Notes: generated from the sequence alone by a model not told the origin. A stretch of DNA of 64,000 nucleotides from an uncultured Acetatifactor sp. (GCA_947629645.1 CANREV010000016.1:1-64000); one strand, 5' to 3'. Positions 1 through 8,502 are shown, counted from the first letter of the stretch. Numbers and translations are program-made.

Positions 1-111
1 GCCGAGGGTTAATTCCAACAGTTGCTTACAGTTCTCCGGCTCCGACATCACCGCCGCGAAAAGAAAGTTGTCTTTTAGCGTCAGTTTTTGGAGCGTTTTT
101 CTTTCTGTCAT
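1..111 (-). CDS. PD-(D/E)XK nuclease family putative transposase, copy 0 (N-terminus only, cut by window edge)
   Basis: Only the first 37 codons are inside the window; the gene continues beyond base 1. The protein start (MTERKTLQKLTLKDNF) is identical to the four complete copies to the right. ATG is at 111-109, with an AGGAGG ribosome binding site at 115-120 read on the minus strand. Family assignment rests on the full-length copies. Whether this copy is intact cannot be told from here. Confidence 0.8.
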   Translation of the reverse strand, partial: MTERKTLQKLTLKDNFLFAAVMSEPENCKQLLELTLG

Positions 112-125
112 GTTTCCTCCTGTCC

Positions 126-319
126 CAGAGGAATCCCAAGTTCAGGGTAGCACGATTATGACGGTATGTCAACCATTTCTACACAGTTTAAGGCGCATTC
201 ATAACAATTCAGTAACTGCGCAGCCAAATATGAAAAACCACCCTCCAGAGCATGTAGTGTGTCACGGATGGTAAAAAAATGTCCAAAATGGCATTTTTTT
301 TGATTTCAGGATTCCTCTG
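126..319. repeat. 11-bp inverted repeat bounding the intergenic leader (unit 1)
   Basis: CAGAGGAATCC at 126-136 and its exact reverse complement GGATTCCTCTG at 309-319 bracket the promoter and far-upstream region of copy 0. The same pair occurs at 1467-1477/1652-1662, 2989-2999/3155-3165 and 4169-4179/4353-4363; copy 4 keeps only the gene-proximal arm (5653-5663). The gene-proximal arm lies between the -10 and the ribosome binding site. It could be a regulator site, ends of a small inserted element, or a long-range RNA pairing; the sequence does not decide. Confidence 0.6.
144..172 (-). promoter_or_regulatory. Promoter of nuclease copy 0
   Basis: On the minus strand, -35 TTGACA (172-167), 17-bp spacer, and -10 TACCCT (149-144) preceded by TG at the extended -10 position. 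The same element recurs before every copy. The -35 is perfect, the -10 is poor apart from the TG. Confidence 0.5.
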
Positions 320-365
320 TATAAAAGATTGATTGTTCGGCCGATTTGGCCTGATATTTGTTACA

Positions 366-480
366 GATGTTAAAGATATTACATATTACAGAAATTGCGT
401 ATTATAGAGACCTCATATACATATAATAGAGACTTTGTGTTATAGAGACTAAATGTTATTATAGAAACCACATATGAAAG
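366..480. repeat. Degenerate AT-rich short tandem repeats downstream of copy 1
   Basis: The stretch between the inverted repeat and the end of copy 1 (320-588) holds no gene. About 366-480 consists of decayed repeats of a TATAGAGAC-type word spaced roughly 16-20 bp apart, related to the better preserved 16-bp array at 1785-1848. I see no terminator hairpin for copy 1 here. Confidence 0.45.
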
Positions 481-588
481 ATATTACGTGACAGCTTGGT
501 TTCCAGCCTGACTGTTACGTTCATATACGCGAAATATTCAAATGTTTTGAATTGTTTCGTATAAATCTGTTTCGCAATGCTGCAGAAA

Positions 589-1452
589 TTATAAATCCGT
601 TACAGATTCAAATTCAGAAATACTCTTTACCTGTGCGGCTTTTTTCAGCAGATGTCTCAACGCGGCGACATCCTTCACAGACCGTATACGATTCGTGAGG
701 TCTGCAGGGACTTCCCCGTAAACCGTCAGCAGTTCCAAGACCGCTTCTGACAAGCCGCTGGCCAGCCCCTCCGCTCTGCCTTCCGCACGTTCATCCTTCA
801 GCATTTCCTCAAGCAGCATATACCTTTCCCCCATTTCCCTGTCAGACTTGATCCGCCGGATAGAACGCTGGAGACGCCTGACATAATCGTCCCCGAAATC
901 TCCTCTGCTTTCCATCTCCTCGGCAGAAAGGAATTTTAAAAACCTTACTAGGGCTTCCGGCACTTCTTTTTCATTCTTTCCCTTCGTGCTTAAAAAGACC
1001 GTGTGGCTTCCGTCCTCGTAGCAGAAAGAACCATCTTCTGCCAAAACACATTTTACCGTGTAGCGGTATTTCCCCAGCAGGAAAGGATCGAAGTCGCACA
1101 GAAACACCACATAGCTGTCCGGCAGTTCCCCGTAGGGGACGCCTGACAGAAGCAGGTCCATGTCCATCTGGCTGTGGTAGTAACGGCACCGCCTTTCCAG
1201 CGGTTGGCCCGCAACCTGCATCTCCACATTGAAGCGGGTACCTTTTTCATCCCTGGCAAATACGTCAAGACGTATGCCTTTGTACTGCGGGTGGTACACG
1301 ATGCTTTTCTCTGTGTCCACCTCCACACGGTCAACGGCGATGCCGAGGGTTAATTCCAACAGTTGCTTACAGTTCTCCGGCTCCGACATCACCGCCGCGA
1401 AAAGAAAGTTGTCTTTTAACGTCAGTTTTTGGAGCGTTTTTCTTTCTGTCAT
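589..1452 (-). CDS. PD-(D/E)XK nuclease family putative transposase, copy 1 (shortest)
   Basis: A 287-residue protein of the TIGR01784/PDDEXK_2 family (Rpn-like recombination-promoting nuclease or putative transposase), thought to cut DNA with a PD-(D/E)XK fold. The core signature is visible as RLDVFARDEKGTRFNVEMQ near residues 60-78: an acidic D after a beta strand, then E-x-Q. A conserved RCRYYHSQMD follows. The C-terminal region has only about three tetrapeptide repeats (RAEG RAEG LASG) before diverging from the other copies, and its last 50 residues differ most. Start ATG is preceded by AGGAGG five bases upstream. Direct paralogue of the three genes to its right. Confidence 0.85.
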   Translation of the reverse strand: MTERKTLQKLTLKDNFLFAAVMSEPENCKQLLELTLGIAVDRVEVDTEKSIVYHPQYKGIRLDVFARDEKGTRFNVEMQVAGQPLERRCRYYHSQMDMDLLLSGVPYGELPDSYVVFLCDFDPFLLGKYRYTVKCVLAEDGSFCYEDGSHTVFLSTKGKNEKEVPEALVRFLKFLSAEEMESRGDFGDDYVRRLQRSIRRIKSDREMGERYMLLEEMLKDERAEGRAEGLASGLSEAVLELLTVYGEVPADLTNRIRSVKDVAALRHLLKKAAQVKSISEFESVTDL

Positions 1453-1484
1453 GTTTCCTCCCGTCCCAGAGGAATCCCAAGTTC

Positions 1485-1513
1485 AGGGTAGCACGATTGT
1501 GACGGTATGTCAA
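1485..1513 (-). promoter_or_regulatory. Promoter of nuclease copy 1
   Basis: Minus-strand TTGACA (1513-1508), 17 bp, extended TGC plus TACCCT (1490-1485); identical arrangement to the other units. Confidence 0.5.
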
Positions 1514-1720
1514 CCATTTCTACACAGTTTAAGACGCATTCATAACAATTCAGTAACTGCGCAGCCAAATATGAAAACCACCATCCAAGGCATGCATTGT
1601 GTCATGGCTGGCTAAAAAATGTCCAAAATGGCAGTTTTTTTTAAAATTTCAGGATTCCTCTGCATAAAAGATTGATTGTGCGGCCGATTTGGCCTGATAT
1701 TTGTTACAGATGTTAAAGAT

Positions 1721-1864
1721 ATTGTGTATTACAGAAACAATGTGCTATAGAAACGGTGTGCTAAAAAACTGTGTATCATAAAGACTGCACATTATAAAGG
1801 CTGCACATTATAAAGGCTGCACATTATAAAGACTGCACATTATAGAAACTTCATGAATATAAAA
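1721..1864. repeat. 16-bp tandem repeat array between nuclease copies 1 and 2
   Basis: Four head-to-tail 16-bp units occupy 1785-1848 (CTGCACATTATAAAGG twice, then one and a few changes), flanked on the left by decayed units back to about 1721. The gap 1453-1990 contains no gene: it holds the copy-1 promoter, the inverted repeat and this array. Related but shorter arrays lie at 366-480 and 4421-4530; the 2975-3230 gap lacks one. There are no spacers between units, so this is not CRISPR. Confidence 0.75.
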
Positions 1865-1990
1865 ACTTCATGGGAAAAATAATACTTGGCCGCCCAGCTT
1901 ACGGCCTGATTGTTACGCCCATATACGCAGCAGCAAAAAAATTTGTTTCGGATTGTTTCGTATAGCCCCGTTTCGCGTATGCTGCGAAAA

Positions 1991-2974
1991 TTACAGTTCC
2001 GTTAATGATTCAAATTCAGAAATACTTTTTACCTGGGCGGCTTTTTTCAGCAGTTGCCCCAGCGCGGCGGTATCCTTCACGGAACGGATACGCTCCCCAA
2101 GGTCCGCGGGAACTTCCCCGTAAAGTGACAGCAGTTCAAAGATCATCTCCTGTGCACCCTCTATCCTGCCCTGCGCATGGCCCTGCGTCCTGCCTTCAAC
2201 CAGACCTTCCGCTCTGCCTTCCGCCAATCCTTCTGTTTTGCCCTCGACCAGTCCTTTCGCCTTGCCTTCTGCCAGACCCGATGCTCTGCCTTCTTCCCAG
2301 CCTTCCGTGCGTTCATCCTTCAGCATTTCCTCAAACAGCATATATCTTTCCCCCATTTCCCTGTCAGACTTGATCCGCCGGATAGTAAGCTGGAGACACC
2401 TGACATAATCGTCTCCGAAATCCCCCATGCTTTCTGCTTCCTCGGCAGACAGGAATTTTAAAAACCTTACCAGGGCTTCCGGCACTTCCTCCTCGTTCTT
2501 TCCCTTCGTGCTTAAAAAGACCGTGTGGCTTCCGTCCTCGTAGTGGAAAGAACCGTCCTCCGCAAAGACATGCTTTACCGTGTAACGGTACTTCCCCAGC
2601 AGAAAAGGATCGAAGTCACACAGAAACACCACATAACTGTCCGGCAGTTCCCCGTAGGGGACGCCTGACAGAAGCAGGTCCATGTCCATCTGGCTGTGGT
2701 AGTAGCGGCACCGCCTTTCCAGCGGTTGGCCCGCAACCTGCATCTCCACGTTGAAGCGGGTGCCTTTTTCATCCCTGGCAAATACGTCAAGACGTATGCC
2801 TTTGTACTGCGGGTGGTACACGATGCTTTTCTCCGTGTCCACCTCCACATGGTCAACGGCGATGCCGAGGGTTAATTCCAACAGTTGCTTACAGTTCTCC
2901 GGCTCCGACATCACCGCCGCGAAAAGAAAGTTGTCTTTTAGCGTCAGTTTTTGGAGCGTTTTTCTTTCTGTCAT
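1991..2974 (-). CDS. PD-(D/E)XK nuclease family putative transposase, copy 2
   Basis: 327 residues, near-identical to copy 1 over the first 220 residues, with the same D...E-x-Q nuclease signature (RLDVFA, then FNVEMQ). The C-terminal third carries about eleven tetrapeptide repeats of the form [LKR]xEG (for example LAEG, KAKG, LVEG, RTQG), followed by a conserved tail starting GAQEMIFELLSLYGE. Such E/G-rich repeats are common between the nuclease core and the tail of this family and probably form a long helix. ATG is preceded by AGGAGG. The repeat count differs from copies 3 and 4 by whole units, pointing to slippage of a 12-bp DNA repeat. Confidence 0.87.
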   Translation of the reverse strand: MTERKTLQKLTLKDNFLFAAVMSEPENCKQLLELTLGIAVDHVEVDTEKSIVYHPQYKGIRLDVFARDEKGTRFNVEMQVAGQPLERRCRYYHSQMDMDLLLSGVPYGELPDSYVVFLCDFDPFLLGKYRYTVKHVFAEDGSFHYEDGSHTVFLSTKGKNEEEVPEALVRFLKFLSAEEAESMGDFGDDYVRCLQLTIRRIKSDREMGERYMLFEEMLKDERTEGWEEGRASGLAEGKAKGLVEGKTEGLAEGRAEGLVEGRTQGHAQGRIEGAQEMIFELLSLYGEVPADLGERIRSVKDTAALGQLLKKAAQVKSISEFESLTEL

Positions 2975-3006
2975 GTTTCCTCCTGTCCCAGAGGAATCCC
3001 AAGTTC

Positions 3007-3035
3007 AGGGTAGCACGATTATGACGGTATGTCAA
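3007..3035 (-). promoter_or_regulatory. Promoter of nuclease copy 2
   Basis: Minus-strand TTGACA (3035-3030), 17 bp, TGC plus TACCCT (3012-3007). Confidence 0.5.
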
Positions 3036-3230
3036 CCATTTCTGCACAGTTTAAGGTGAAGCCAAAATTGAAATCTTAAATTCCGCTCTCAAAATGCAGG
3101 CATTGTGTCATACCTAATATAAAAGTGTCCAAAATGGCAGTTCTTTTAATTTCAGGATTCCTCTGTTTAAATGTTGATTTTCTGACCGATTTGGCCCGAT
3201 AATTGTTACAGATGTTATAGAACTAAAAAA

Positions 3231-4154
3231 TTACAGATTCGTTACAGATTCAAATTCAGAAATACTTTTTACCTGGGCGGCTTTTTTCAGCAGTTGTCCC
3301 AGCGCGGCGGTATCCTCCACGGAACGGATACGCTTCCCGAGGTCTGCGGGGACTTCCCCGTACAGTGACAGCAGTTCAAAGATCATCTCCTGTGCACCCT
3401 CTATTCTGCCCTGCGCTTGTCCCTGCGTCCTGCCTTTAACCAGTCCTTCTGCCAGACCCGATGCTCTGCCTTCTTCCCAGCCTTCCGTGCGTTCATCCTT
3501 CAGCATTTCCTCAAACAGCATATATCTTTCCCCCATTTCCCTGTCAGACTTGATTCGCCGGATAGTAAGCTGGAGATGCCTGACATAATCGTCTCCGAAA
3601 TCCCCCATGCTTTCCGCTTCCCCGGCAGAAAGAAATTTTAAAAACCTTACTAGGGATTCCGGCACTTCCTCCTCGTTCTTTCTCTTCGTGCTTAAAAATA
3701 CCGTGTGGCTCCCGTCTTCGTAGTGGAAAGAGCCGTCCTCCGTAAAGACATGCTTTACCGTGTAACGGTACTTCCCCAGCAGAAAAGGATCGAAGTCACA
3801 CAGAAACACCACATAACTGTCCGGCAGTTCCCCGTAGGGGACGCCTGACAGAAGCAGGTCCATGTCCATCTGGCTGTGGTAGTAGCGGCACCGCCTTTCC
3901 AGCGGTTGGCCCGCAACCTGCATCTCCACGTTGAAGCGGGTGCCTTTTTCATCCCTGGCAAATACGTCAAGACGTATGCCTTTGTACTGCGGGTGGTACA
4001 CGATGCTTTTCTCCGTGTCCACCTCCACATGGTCAACGGCGATGCCGAGGGTTAATTCCAACAGTTGCTTACAGTTCTCCGGCTCCGACATCACCGCCGC
4101 GAAAAGAAAGTTGTCTTTTAACGTCAGTTTTTGGAGCGTTTTTCTTTCTGTCAT
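3231..4154 (-). CDS. PD-(D/E)XK nuclease family putative transposase, copy 3
   Basis: 307 residues; same nuclease core as its neighbours. Only about six tetrapeptide repeats are present, exactly five (20 residues) fewer than in copy 2, and the length difference of the two proteins is also 20 residues. The tail is otherwise nearly identical to copy 2. The spacer to copy 2 is the shortest of the array (256 bp) and lacks the 16-bp repeats. ATG with AGGAGG upstream. A TIGR01784-type mobile or host-adapted nuclease; no DDE transposase signature. Confidence 0.87.
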   Translation of the reverse strand: MTERKTLQKLTLKDNFLFAAVMSEPENCKQLLELTLGIAVDHVEVDTEKSIVYHPQYKGIRLDVFARDEKGTRFNVEMQVAGQPLERRCRYYHSQMDMDLLLSGVPYGELPDSYVVFLCDFDPFLLGKYRYTVKHVFTEDGSFHYEDGSHTVFLSTKRKNEEEVPESLVRFLKFLSAGEAESMGDFGDDYVRHLQLTIRRIKSDREMGERYMLFEEMLKDERTEGWEEGRASGLAEGLVKGRTQGQAQGRIEGAQEMIFELLSLYGEVPADLGKRIRSVEDTAALGQLLKKAAQVKSISEFESVTNL

Positions 4155-4186
4155 GTTTCCTCCCGTCCCAGAGGAATCCCAAGTTC

Positions 4187-4215
4187 AGGGTAGCACGATT
4201 GTGACGGTATGTCAA
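4187..4215 (-). promoter_or_regulatory. Promoter of nuclease copy 3
   Basis: Minus-strand TTGACA (4215-4210), 17 bp, TGC plus TACCCT (4192-4187). Confidence 0.5.
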
Positions 4216-4420
4216 CTGTTTCTACACAGTTTAAGGCGCATTCATAACAATTCAGTAACTGCGCAGACAAATATGAAAATCCACCCTCCAGGGTATGCAT
4301 TGTGTCACGGCTGGTAAAAAAACGTCCAAAATGGCAGTTTTTTTTAATTTCAGGATTCCTCTGTATAAAAGATCGATTGTGCGGCCGATTTGGCCTGATA
4401 TTTGTTACAGATGTTAAAGA

Positions 4421-4530
4421 TATTGTGTATTGCAAAAACAATGTGCTATAGAAACGGTGTGCTATAAAAACCGTGTATCATAGAGACTGCACATTATAGG
4501 AACAGCATAAATATAAAAACTGCATATGAA
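4421..4530. repeat. Degenerate 16-bp tandem repeats between copies 3 and 4
   Basis: Decayed units such as TGTGCTATAGAAACGG and CTGCACATTATAGGAA repeat with a period near 16 bp. The whole gap 4155-4642 is non-coding and otherwise holds the copy-3 promoter and the inverted repeat (4169-4179/4353-4363). Confidence 0.5.
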
Positions 4531-4642
4531 AAATAATACTTGGCAGCCCGGCTTACGGTCCGAATGTTACGCCCATATACGCAGCAGCAAAAAATTGCTT
4601 CGGATTGTTTCGTATAGCCCTGTTTCGCGTATGCTGTAAAAA

Positions 4643-5638
4643 TTACAGTTCCGTTAATGATTCAAATTCAGAAATACTTTTTACCTGGGCGGCTTTTTTC
4701 AGCAGTTGTCCCAGCGCGGCGGTATCCTCCACGGAACGGATACGCTTCCCGAGGTCTGCGGGGACTTCCCCGTACAGTGACAGCAGTTCAAAGATCATTT
4801 CCTGTGCACCTTCTATCCTGCCCTGCGCATGACCCTGCGTTCTGCCTTCAACCAGTCCCTGGGCTTTACCTTCAACCAGACCTTCCGCTTTACCCTCAAT
4901 CAGTCCTTTCGCCTTGCCTTCCGCCAGACCCTCCGCTCTGCCTTCTTCTCTGCCTTGTTCCCAGCCTTCCGTGCGCTCATCCTTCAGCATTTCCTCAAAC
5001 AGCATATACCGTTCCCCCATTTCTCTGTCAGATTTGATCCGCCGGATAGAACGCTGGAGACGCCTGACATAATCGTCCCCGAAATCCCCCATGCTTTCCG
5101 CCTCCTCGGCGGAAAGGAATCTTAAAAACCTTACCAGGGCTTCCGGTACTTCCTCCCCGTTCTTTCCCTTCGTGCTTAAAAAGACCGTGTGGCTCCCGTC
5201 CTCGTAGCGGAAAGAGCCGTCCTCCGTAAAGACATGCTTTACCGTGTAGCGGTATTTCCCCAGCAGAAAGGGATCGAAGTCGCATAGGAACACCACATAG
5301 CTGTCCGGCAGTTCCCCGTAAGGGACGCCTGACAGAAGCAGGTCCATGTCCATCTGGCTGTGGTAGTAACGGCACCGCCTTTCCAGCGGTCGGCCCGCGA
5401 CCTGCATCTCCACATTGAAGCGGGTGCCTTTTTCGTCCCTGGCGAACACGTCAAGGCGTATGCCTTTGTACTGCGGGTGGTACACGATGCTTTTCTCCGT
5501 GTCCACCTCCACATGGTCAACGGCAACGCCGAGGGCCAGTTCCAGCAGCTGTTTACAGTTCTCCGGCTCCGACATCACCGCCGCGAAAAGAAAGTTGTCT
5601 TTTAGCGTCAGTTTTTGGAGCGTTTTTCTTTCTGTCAT
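4643..5638 (-). CDS. PD-(D/E)XK nuclease family putative transposase, copy 4 (longest)
   Basis: 331 residues, the most promoter-distal unit of the array and slightly more divergent at base level (for example LALGVAVD instead of LTLGIAVD near residue 35). Nuclease signature RLDVFA...FNVEMQ is intact. About twelve C-terminal tetrapeptide repeats, one more than copy 2, matching the four-residue length difference. ATG follows AGGAGG. The family is known from experiments on E. coli RpnA as Mg-dependent DNA endonucleases that promote RecA-independent recombination; that activity here is inferred from family only. Confidence 0.87.
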   Translation of the reverse strand: MTERKTLQKLTLKDNFLFAAVMSEPENCKQLLELALGVAVDHVEVDTEKSIVYHPQYKGIRLDVFARDEKGTRFNVEMQVAGRPLERRCRYYHSQMDMDLLLSGVPYGELPDSYVVFLCDFDPFLLGKYRYTVKHVFTEDGSFRYEDGSHTVFLSTKGKNGEEVPEALVRFLRFLSAEEAESMGDFGDDYVRRLQRSIRRIKSDREMGERYMLFEEMLKDERTEGWEQGREEGRAEGLAEGKAKGLIEGKAEGLVEGKAQGLVEGRTQGHAQGRIEGAQEMIFELLSLYGEVPADLGKRIRSVEDTAALGQLLKKAAQVKSISEFESLTEL

Positions 5639-5670
5639 GTTTCCTCCTGTCTCAGAGGAATCCCAAGTTC

Positions 5671-5699
5671 AGGGTAGCACGATTATAACGAAATGTCAA
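5671..5699 (-). promoter_or_regulatory. Promoter of nuclease copy 4
   Basis: Minus-strand TTGACA (5699-5694), 17 bp, TACCCT (5676-5671) with TG upstream. The conserved repeat ends a few bases beyond, so this is the right edge of the array. Confidence 0.5.
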
Positions 5700-5822
5700 C
5701 CGATTCTGTACCATTTCATGAGCAGAAAAAGGCGCATAGAGCCGGAAAGCGCGGCAGCGCGACTTTGCGAATGGCGCTGGATGAACTGTTTCTCATCTCA
5801 TGTCATTGATTCAATAAAATAC

Positions 5823-5851
5823 TTTAAAAATCGATAGTTTTATGGTATAAG
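5823..5851 (+). promoter_or_regulatory. Promoter of the FKBP lipoprotein-asnS operon
   Basis: Weak -35 TTTAAA (5823-5828), 17-bp spacer, -10 TATAAG (5846-5851) with an extended TG. It lies 60 bp before the start codon and immediately before a palindrome at 5882. Confidence 0.5.
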
Positions 5852-5881
5852 TATAAAATAAGTAGTAAAAAGTAAACGGGT

Positions 5882-5897
5882 TGTTGTCCGGACAACA
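5882..5897. promoter_or_regulatory. 16-bp perfect palindrome, possible operator
   Basis: TGTTGTCCGGACAACA is a perfect 8+8 palindrome without spacer, placed between the predicted transcription start and the ribosome binding site. That position fits a repressor operator. The binding protein is unknown. Confidence 0.5.
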
Positions 5898-5912
5898 GAA
5901 AAGAGGAGAAAA

Positions 5913-6980
5913 TTGAAAATACAAATATCAGAAAGAATATGGAAGAAGATGTCTGTTTTATTTCTGACTGCGGCGCTGGCTGTGGGACTTATGGCAGGCT
6001 GCGGACAGGAAGAGGAAAACGCGCTGAGGGATCTGGATGCGGAAAACTATGTTACATTGTGTGATTATCAGAATTTAAGCGTTGAGGTAGAGCCTGTCAC
6101 GATCAGCGAAGAAGATCAGCTGTTTTATGTCATGGACGGCTACAGCCGTTACGCAACCATGGAAAACTGCGGCATCACGGACCGGGCCGTAGCCAACGGA
6201 GACACTATCAATCTTGCTTACGAAGGAAAAGTGGACGGCGAGGTGTTTGACAACGGATCTTCCTCCAACGCCTTTCTGCTGGTGGGTTCCAACAGTTATA
6301 TTGACGGCTTTGAAGAGGGGCTGGTGGGCGTCATGCCGGGAGAAACGGTAGTTCTGAATCTGCAGTTTCCCGCTAAATACAGCAATCCGGAACTGGCCGG
6401 AAAAGATGTGGAATTTACAGTTACGGTCAATTATATTCTGGAGCTGAGGGATGACGTGATCGCCTCTATGGGGATTGAAAATGTCAATACGGTGGAAGAA
6501 TATAAGCAGTATATTTACGATACGCTCTACGCAAAGGAAGAGCCCGGGTATCTGGAAGACTTAAAGAACGCCATTATGCAGAAGCTGCTGGAGCAGTGCG
6601 TCTACAAAGAACTGCCGGAAGAGATCCTGCAGAGCAATATAGAGTATGTGAGCGGGATTGTCAATTCCGCCGCGGAATACGGCCTGGACGCGGACACTTA
6701 TACCCAGTCCCTTTACAACATGGATTCCGAGACGTATATCAATGAATACGCGGCAGACCTGACGAAACAGGATATTACCATGCAGGCCATCGCAAACCGC
6801 GAGAATCTGACGGTGGGAAACCGGGAATTGAAGAAGACTTTGCAGCAGTACGCAAAGGACGAGGGTTACAGTACTGTGGAAGAGTATCTGGGAGATACCT
6901 CGATAGAAGATTACCGCAATTATCTGATGACGGAAAAAGTCATGGATTATCTTGCGGAACAGGTAAAAGTAAACAATTAG
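5913..6980 (+). CDS. FKBP-type peptidyl-prolyl isomerase lipoprotein, trigger-factor-like
   Basis: 355 residues. Signal peptide with lipobox MAGC (lipidated C30), so anchored outside the membrane. An FKBP-type domain spans about residues 95-178 (GDTINLAYEGKVDGEVFDNG, then YIDGFEEGLVGVMPGE), followed by a helical C-terminal region resembling the trigger-factor chaperone arm. Probable role: folding of exported proteins, analogous to PrsA although PrsA uses a parvulin domain. Start is TTG at 5913 with AGGAG four bases upstream; the next internal ATG (5949) would remove the n-region of the signal. It is 21 bp upstream of asnS and probably co-transcribed. Confidence 0.82.
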   Translation: MKIQISERIWKKMSVLFLTAALAVGLMAGCGQEEENALRDLDAENYVTLCDYQNLSVEVEPVTISEEDQLFYVMDGYSRYATMENCGITDRAVANGDTINLAYEGKVDGEVFDNGSSSNAFLLVGSNSYIDGFEEGLVGVMPGETVVLNLQFPAKYSNPELAGKDVEFTVTVNYILELRDDVIASMGIENVNTVEEYKQYIYDTLYAKEEPGYLEDLKNAIMQKLLEQCVYKELPEEILQSNIEYVSGIVNSAAEYGLDADTYTQSLYNMDSETYINEYAADLTKQDITMQAIANRENLTVGNRELKKTLQQYAKDEGYSTVEEYLGDTSIEDYRNYLMTEKVMDYLAEQVKVNN

Positions 6981-7001
6981 CGTCTGAAAGGAAGGAAGAA
7001 G

Positions 7002-8393
7002 ATGAATTTAACGGACATCCGCGATCTTTATCGCAATCGTGAGGAGTACGCCGGAAAGGAAGTCACAGTCGGCGGATGGGTGAGAAACAACAGGGATTCT
7101 AAAAATTTTGGCTTTTTGGTGATAAACGATGGCACGTTTTTTGAACCGCTTCAGGTCGTTTACGGCGACCAGCTCGCTAATTTTGAAGAACTGTGCAGAA
7201 TCAATGTAGGCGCGGCCGTGATCGTCAGGGGACAGATCGTTGCCACTCCCGATGCAAAGCAGCCCTTTGAGATGCAGGCGGCGGAAGTGACTGTGGAAGG
7301 GGCGTCCGCGGCGGATTATCCTCTGCAGAAAAAACGCCATTCGTTTGAATATCTGCGCTCGATCTCTCATCTGCGTCCCAGAACCAACACTTTCCAGGCT
7401 GTATTCAGGGTGCGTTCTCTGATCGCATACGCCATTCACACCTTCTTTATGGATCGGGGATTTGTGTATGTTCATACGCCTATCATCACAGGCAGCGACT
7501 GCGAGGGCGCCGGTGAAATGTTTCAGGTGACCACATTGGATCTGGAAAACCTGCCCCGCAATGACGATGGCAGTGTGGATTATTCCCGGGATTTCTTTGG
7601 CAGACCCACCAATCTGACGGTCAGCGGACAGCTCAATGTGGAGACGTACGCTTTCGCTTTTAAAAACGTCTATACCTTTGGTCCGACGTTTCGCGCTGAA
7701 AATTCCAATACCACCAGACATGCGGCGGAATTCTGGATGATTGAGCCGGAGATGGCGTTTGCGGATCTGAAAGACGATATGCTGCTGGCGGAGAGTATGC
7801 TAAAGTATGTGATCCGCTATGTGCTGGATAATGCCCCTGAGGAGATGGCGTTTTTTAATCAGTTTGTGGACAAGGGCCTGATCGAGAGATTGGAGCATGT
7901 GGCGAATTCTGACTTTGGCCATGTGACTTATACGGAAGCGGTGGAGATCCTGGAAAAGCACAATGACGCGTTCGATTATAAGGTACACTGGGGCTGCGAC
8001 CTGCAGACAGAGCACGAGAGGTATCTGACGGAGGAGGTCTTTAAGCGCCCTGTGTTTGTCACGGATTATCCAAAGGAGATCAAAGCGTTTTATATGAAGC
8101 TCAATGAGGATGGCAGGACGGTAGCGGCTATGGACTGCCTGGTGCCGGGGATCGGTGAGATCATCGGCGGCAGCCAGCGGGAGGACCGGCTGGATATTTT
8201 GGAACAAAGGATGGAAGAACTGGGCCTGAAGAAAGAAGATTATGAGTTTTATCTGGATCTGAGAAGGTACGGCTCCGTGCGGCACGCCGGATTCGGACTT
8301 GGATTTGAGAGATGTGTGATGTACCTGACAGGTATGGGCAATATCAGGGATGTCATTCCTTTCCCCAGAACGGTCCGCACATGTGATCTGTAA
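7002..8393 (+). CDS. asnS: Asparagine--tRNA ligase
   Basis: 463 residues, the usual length for bacterial AsnRS, a class IIb cytoplasmic aminoacyl-tRNA synthetase that charges tRNA-Asn. The N-terminal OB-fold anticodon-binding domain ([19 protein letters not shown]) is followed by the class II catalytic core: motif 2 around [21 protein letters not shown] and motif 3 [15 protein letters not shown] ending in IPFPRT. AsnRS is distinguished from AspRS by the lack of a GAD insertion. ATG is preceded by GGAAGGAAG. A terminator follows at 8405. Confidence 0.97.
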   Translation: MNLTDIRDLYRNREEYAGKEVTVGGWVRNNRDSKNFGFLVINDGTFFEPLQVVYGDQLANFEELCRINVGAAVIVRGQIVATPDAKQPFEMQAAEVTVEGASAADYPLQKKRHSFEYLRSISHLRPRTNTFQAVFRVRSLIAYAIHTFFMDRGFVYVHTPIITGSDCEGAGEMFQVTTLDLENLPRNDDGSVDYSRDFFGRPTNLTVSGQLNVETYAFAFKNVYTFGPTFRAENSNTTRHAAEFWMIEPEMAFADLKDDMLLAESMLKYVIRYVLDNAPEEMAFFNQFVDKGLIERLEHVANSDFGHVTYTEAVEILEKHNDAFDYKVHWGCDLQTEHERYLTEEVFKRPVFVTDYPKEIKAFYMKLNEDGRTVAAMDCLVPGIGEIIGGSQREDRLDILEQRMEELGLKKEDYEFYLDLRRYGSVRHAGFGLGFERCVMYLTGMGNIRDVIPFPRTVRTCDL

Positions 8394-8404
8394 GACTGTA
8401 AAAG

Positions 8405-8437
8405 AAGACGCATTCGTTTCCTGGGTGTGTCTTTTTT
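8405..8437 (+). terminator. Rho-independent terminator after asnS
   Basis: Stem AAGACGCA (8405-8412) pairs with TGTGTCTT (8426-8433) with one G-U, followed by a T run to 8437. Confidence 0.7.
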
Positions 8438-8502
8438 GCTTTTTGCGCGGGATTTATAATAACTTAAGTTTTTTAGGGGTGAAAAAAGGGGAAAAGTATG
8501 GT

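Larger units (their letters stand above)
1..5706. repeat. Tandem direct-repeat array of nuclease/transposase gene units
   Basis: Four complete units and one truncated unit (cut by the left window edge) repeat in the same orientation, each made of a minus-strand PD-(D/E)XK gene plus its leader. CDS starts lie at 111, 1452, 2974, 4154 and 5638, so spacings are 1341, 1522, 1180 and 1484 bp. Coding 5' ends and the 60 bp upstream are almost identical between units. Unit length differences come from the C-terminal repeat tract and from the AT-rich spacers. The repeat stops at about 5706, where unique sequence begins. This is best explained by serial tandem duplication with continuing gene conversion or unequal crossing over. 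Confidence 0.9.

Noticed and set aside
126..319. Insertion sequence ends
   Set aside because: No transposase lies between the arms, no flanking target duplication is seen, and the pair overlaps the promoter leader of each unit. Kept as an unexplained inverted repeat.
1785..1848. CRISPR array
   Set aside because: The 16-bp units abut each other with no spacers and there are no cas genes in the window.
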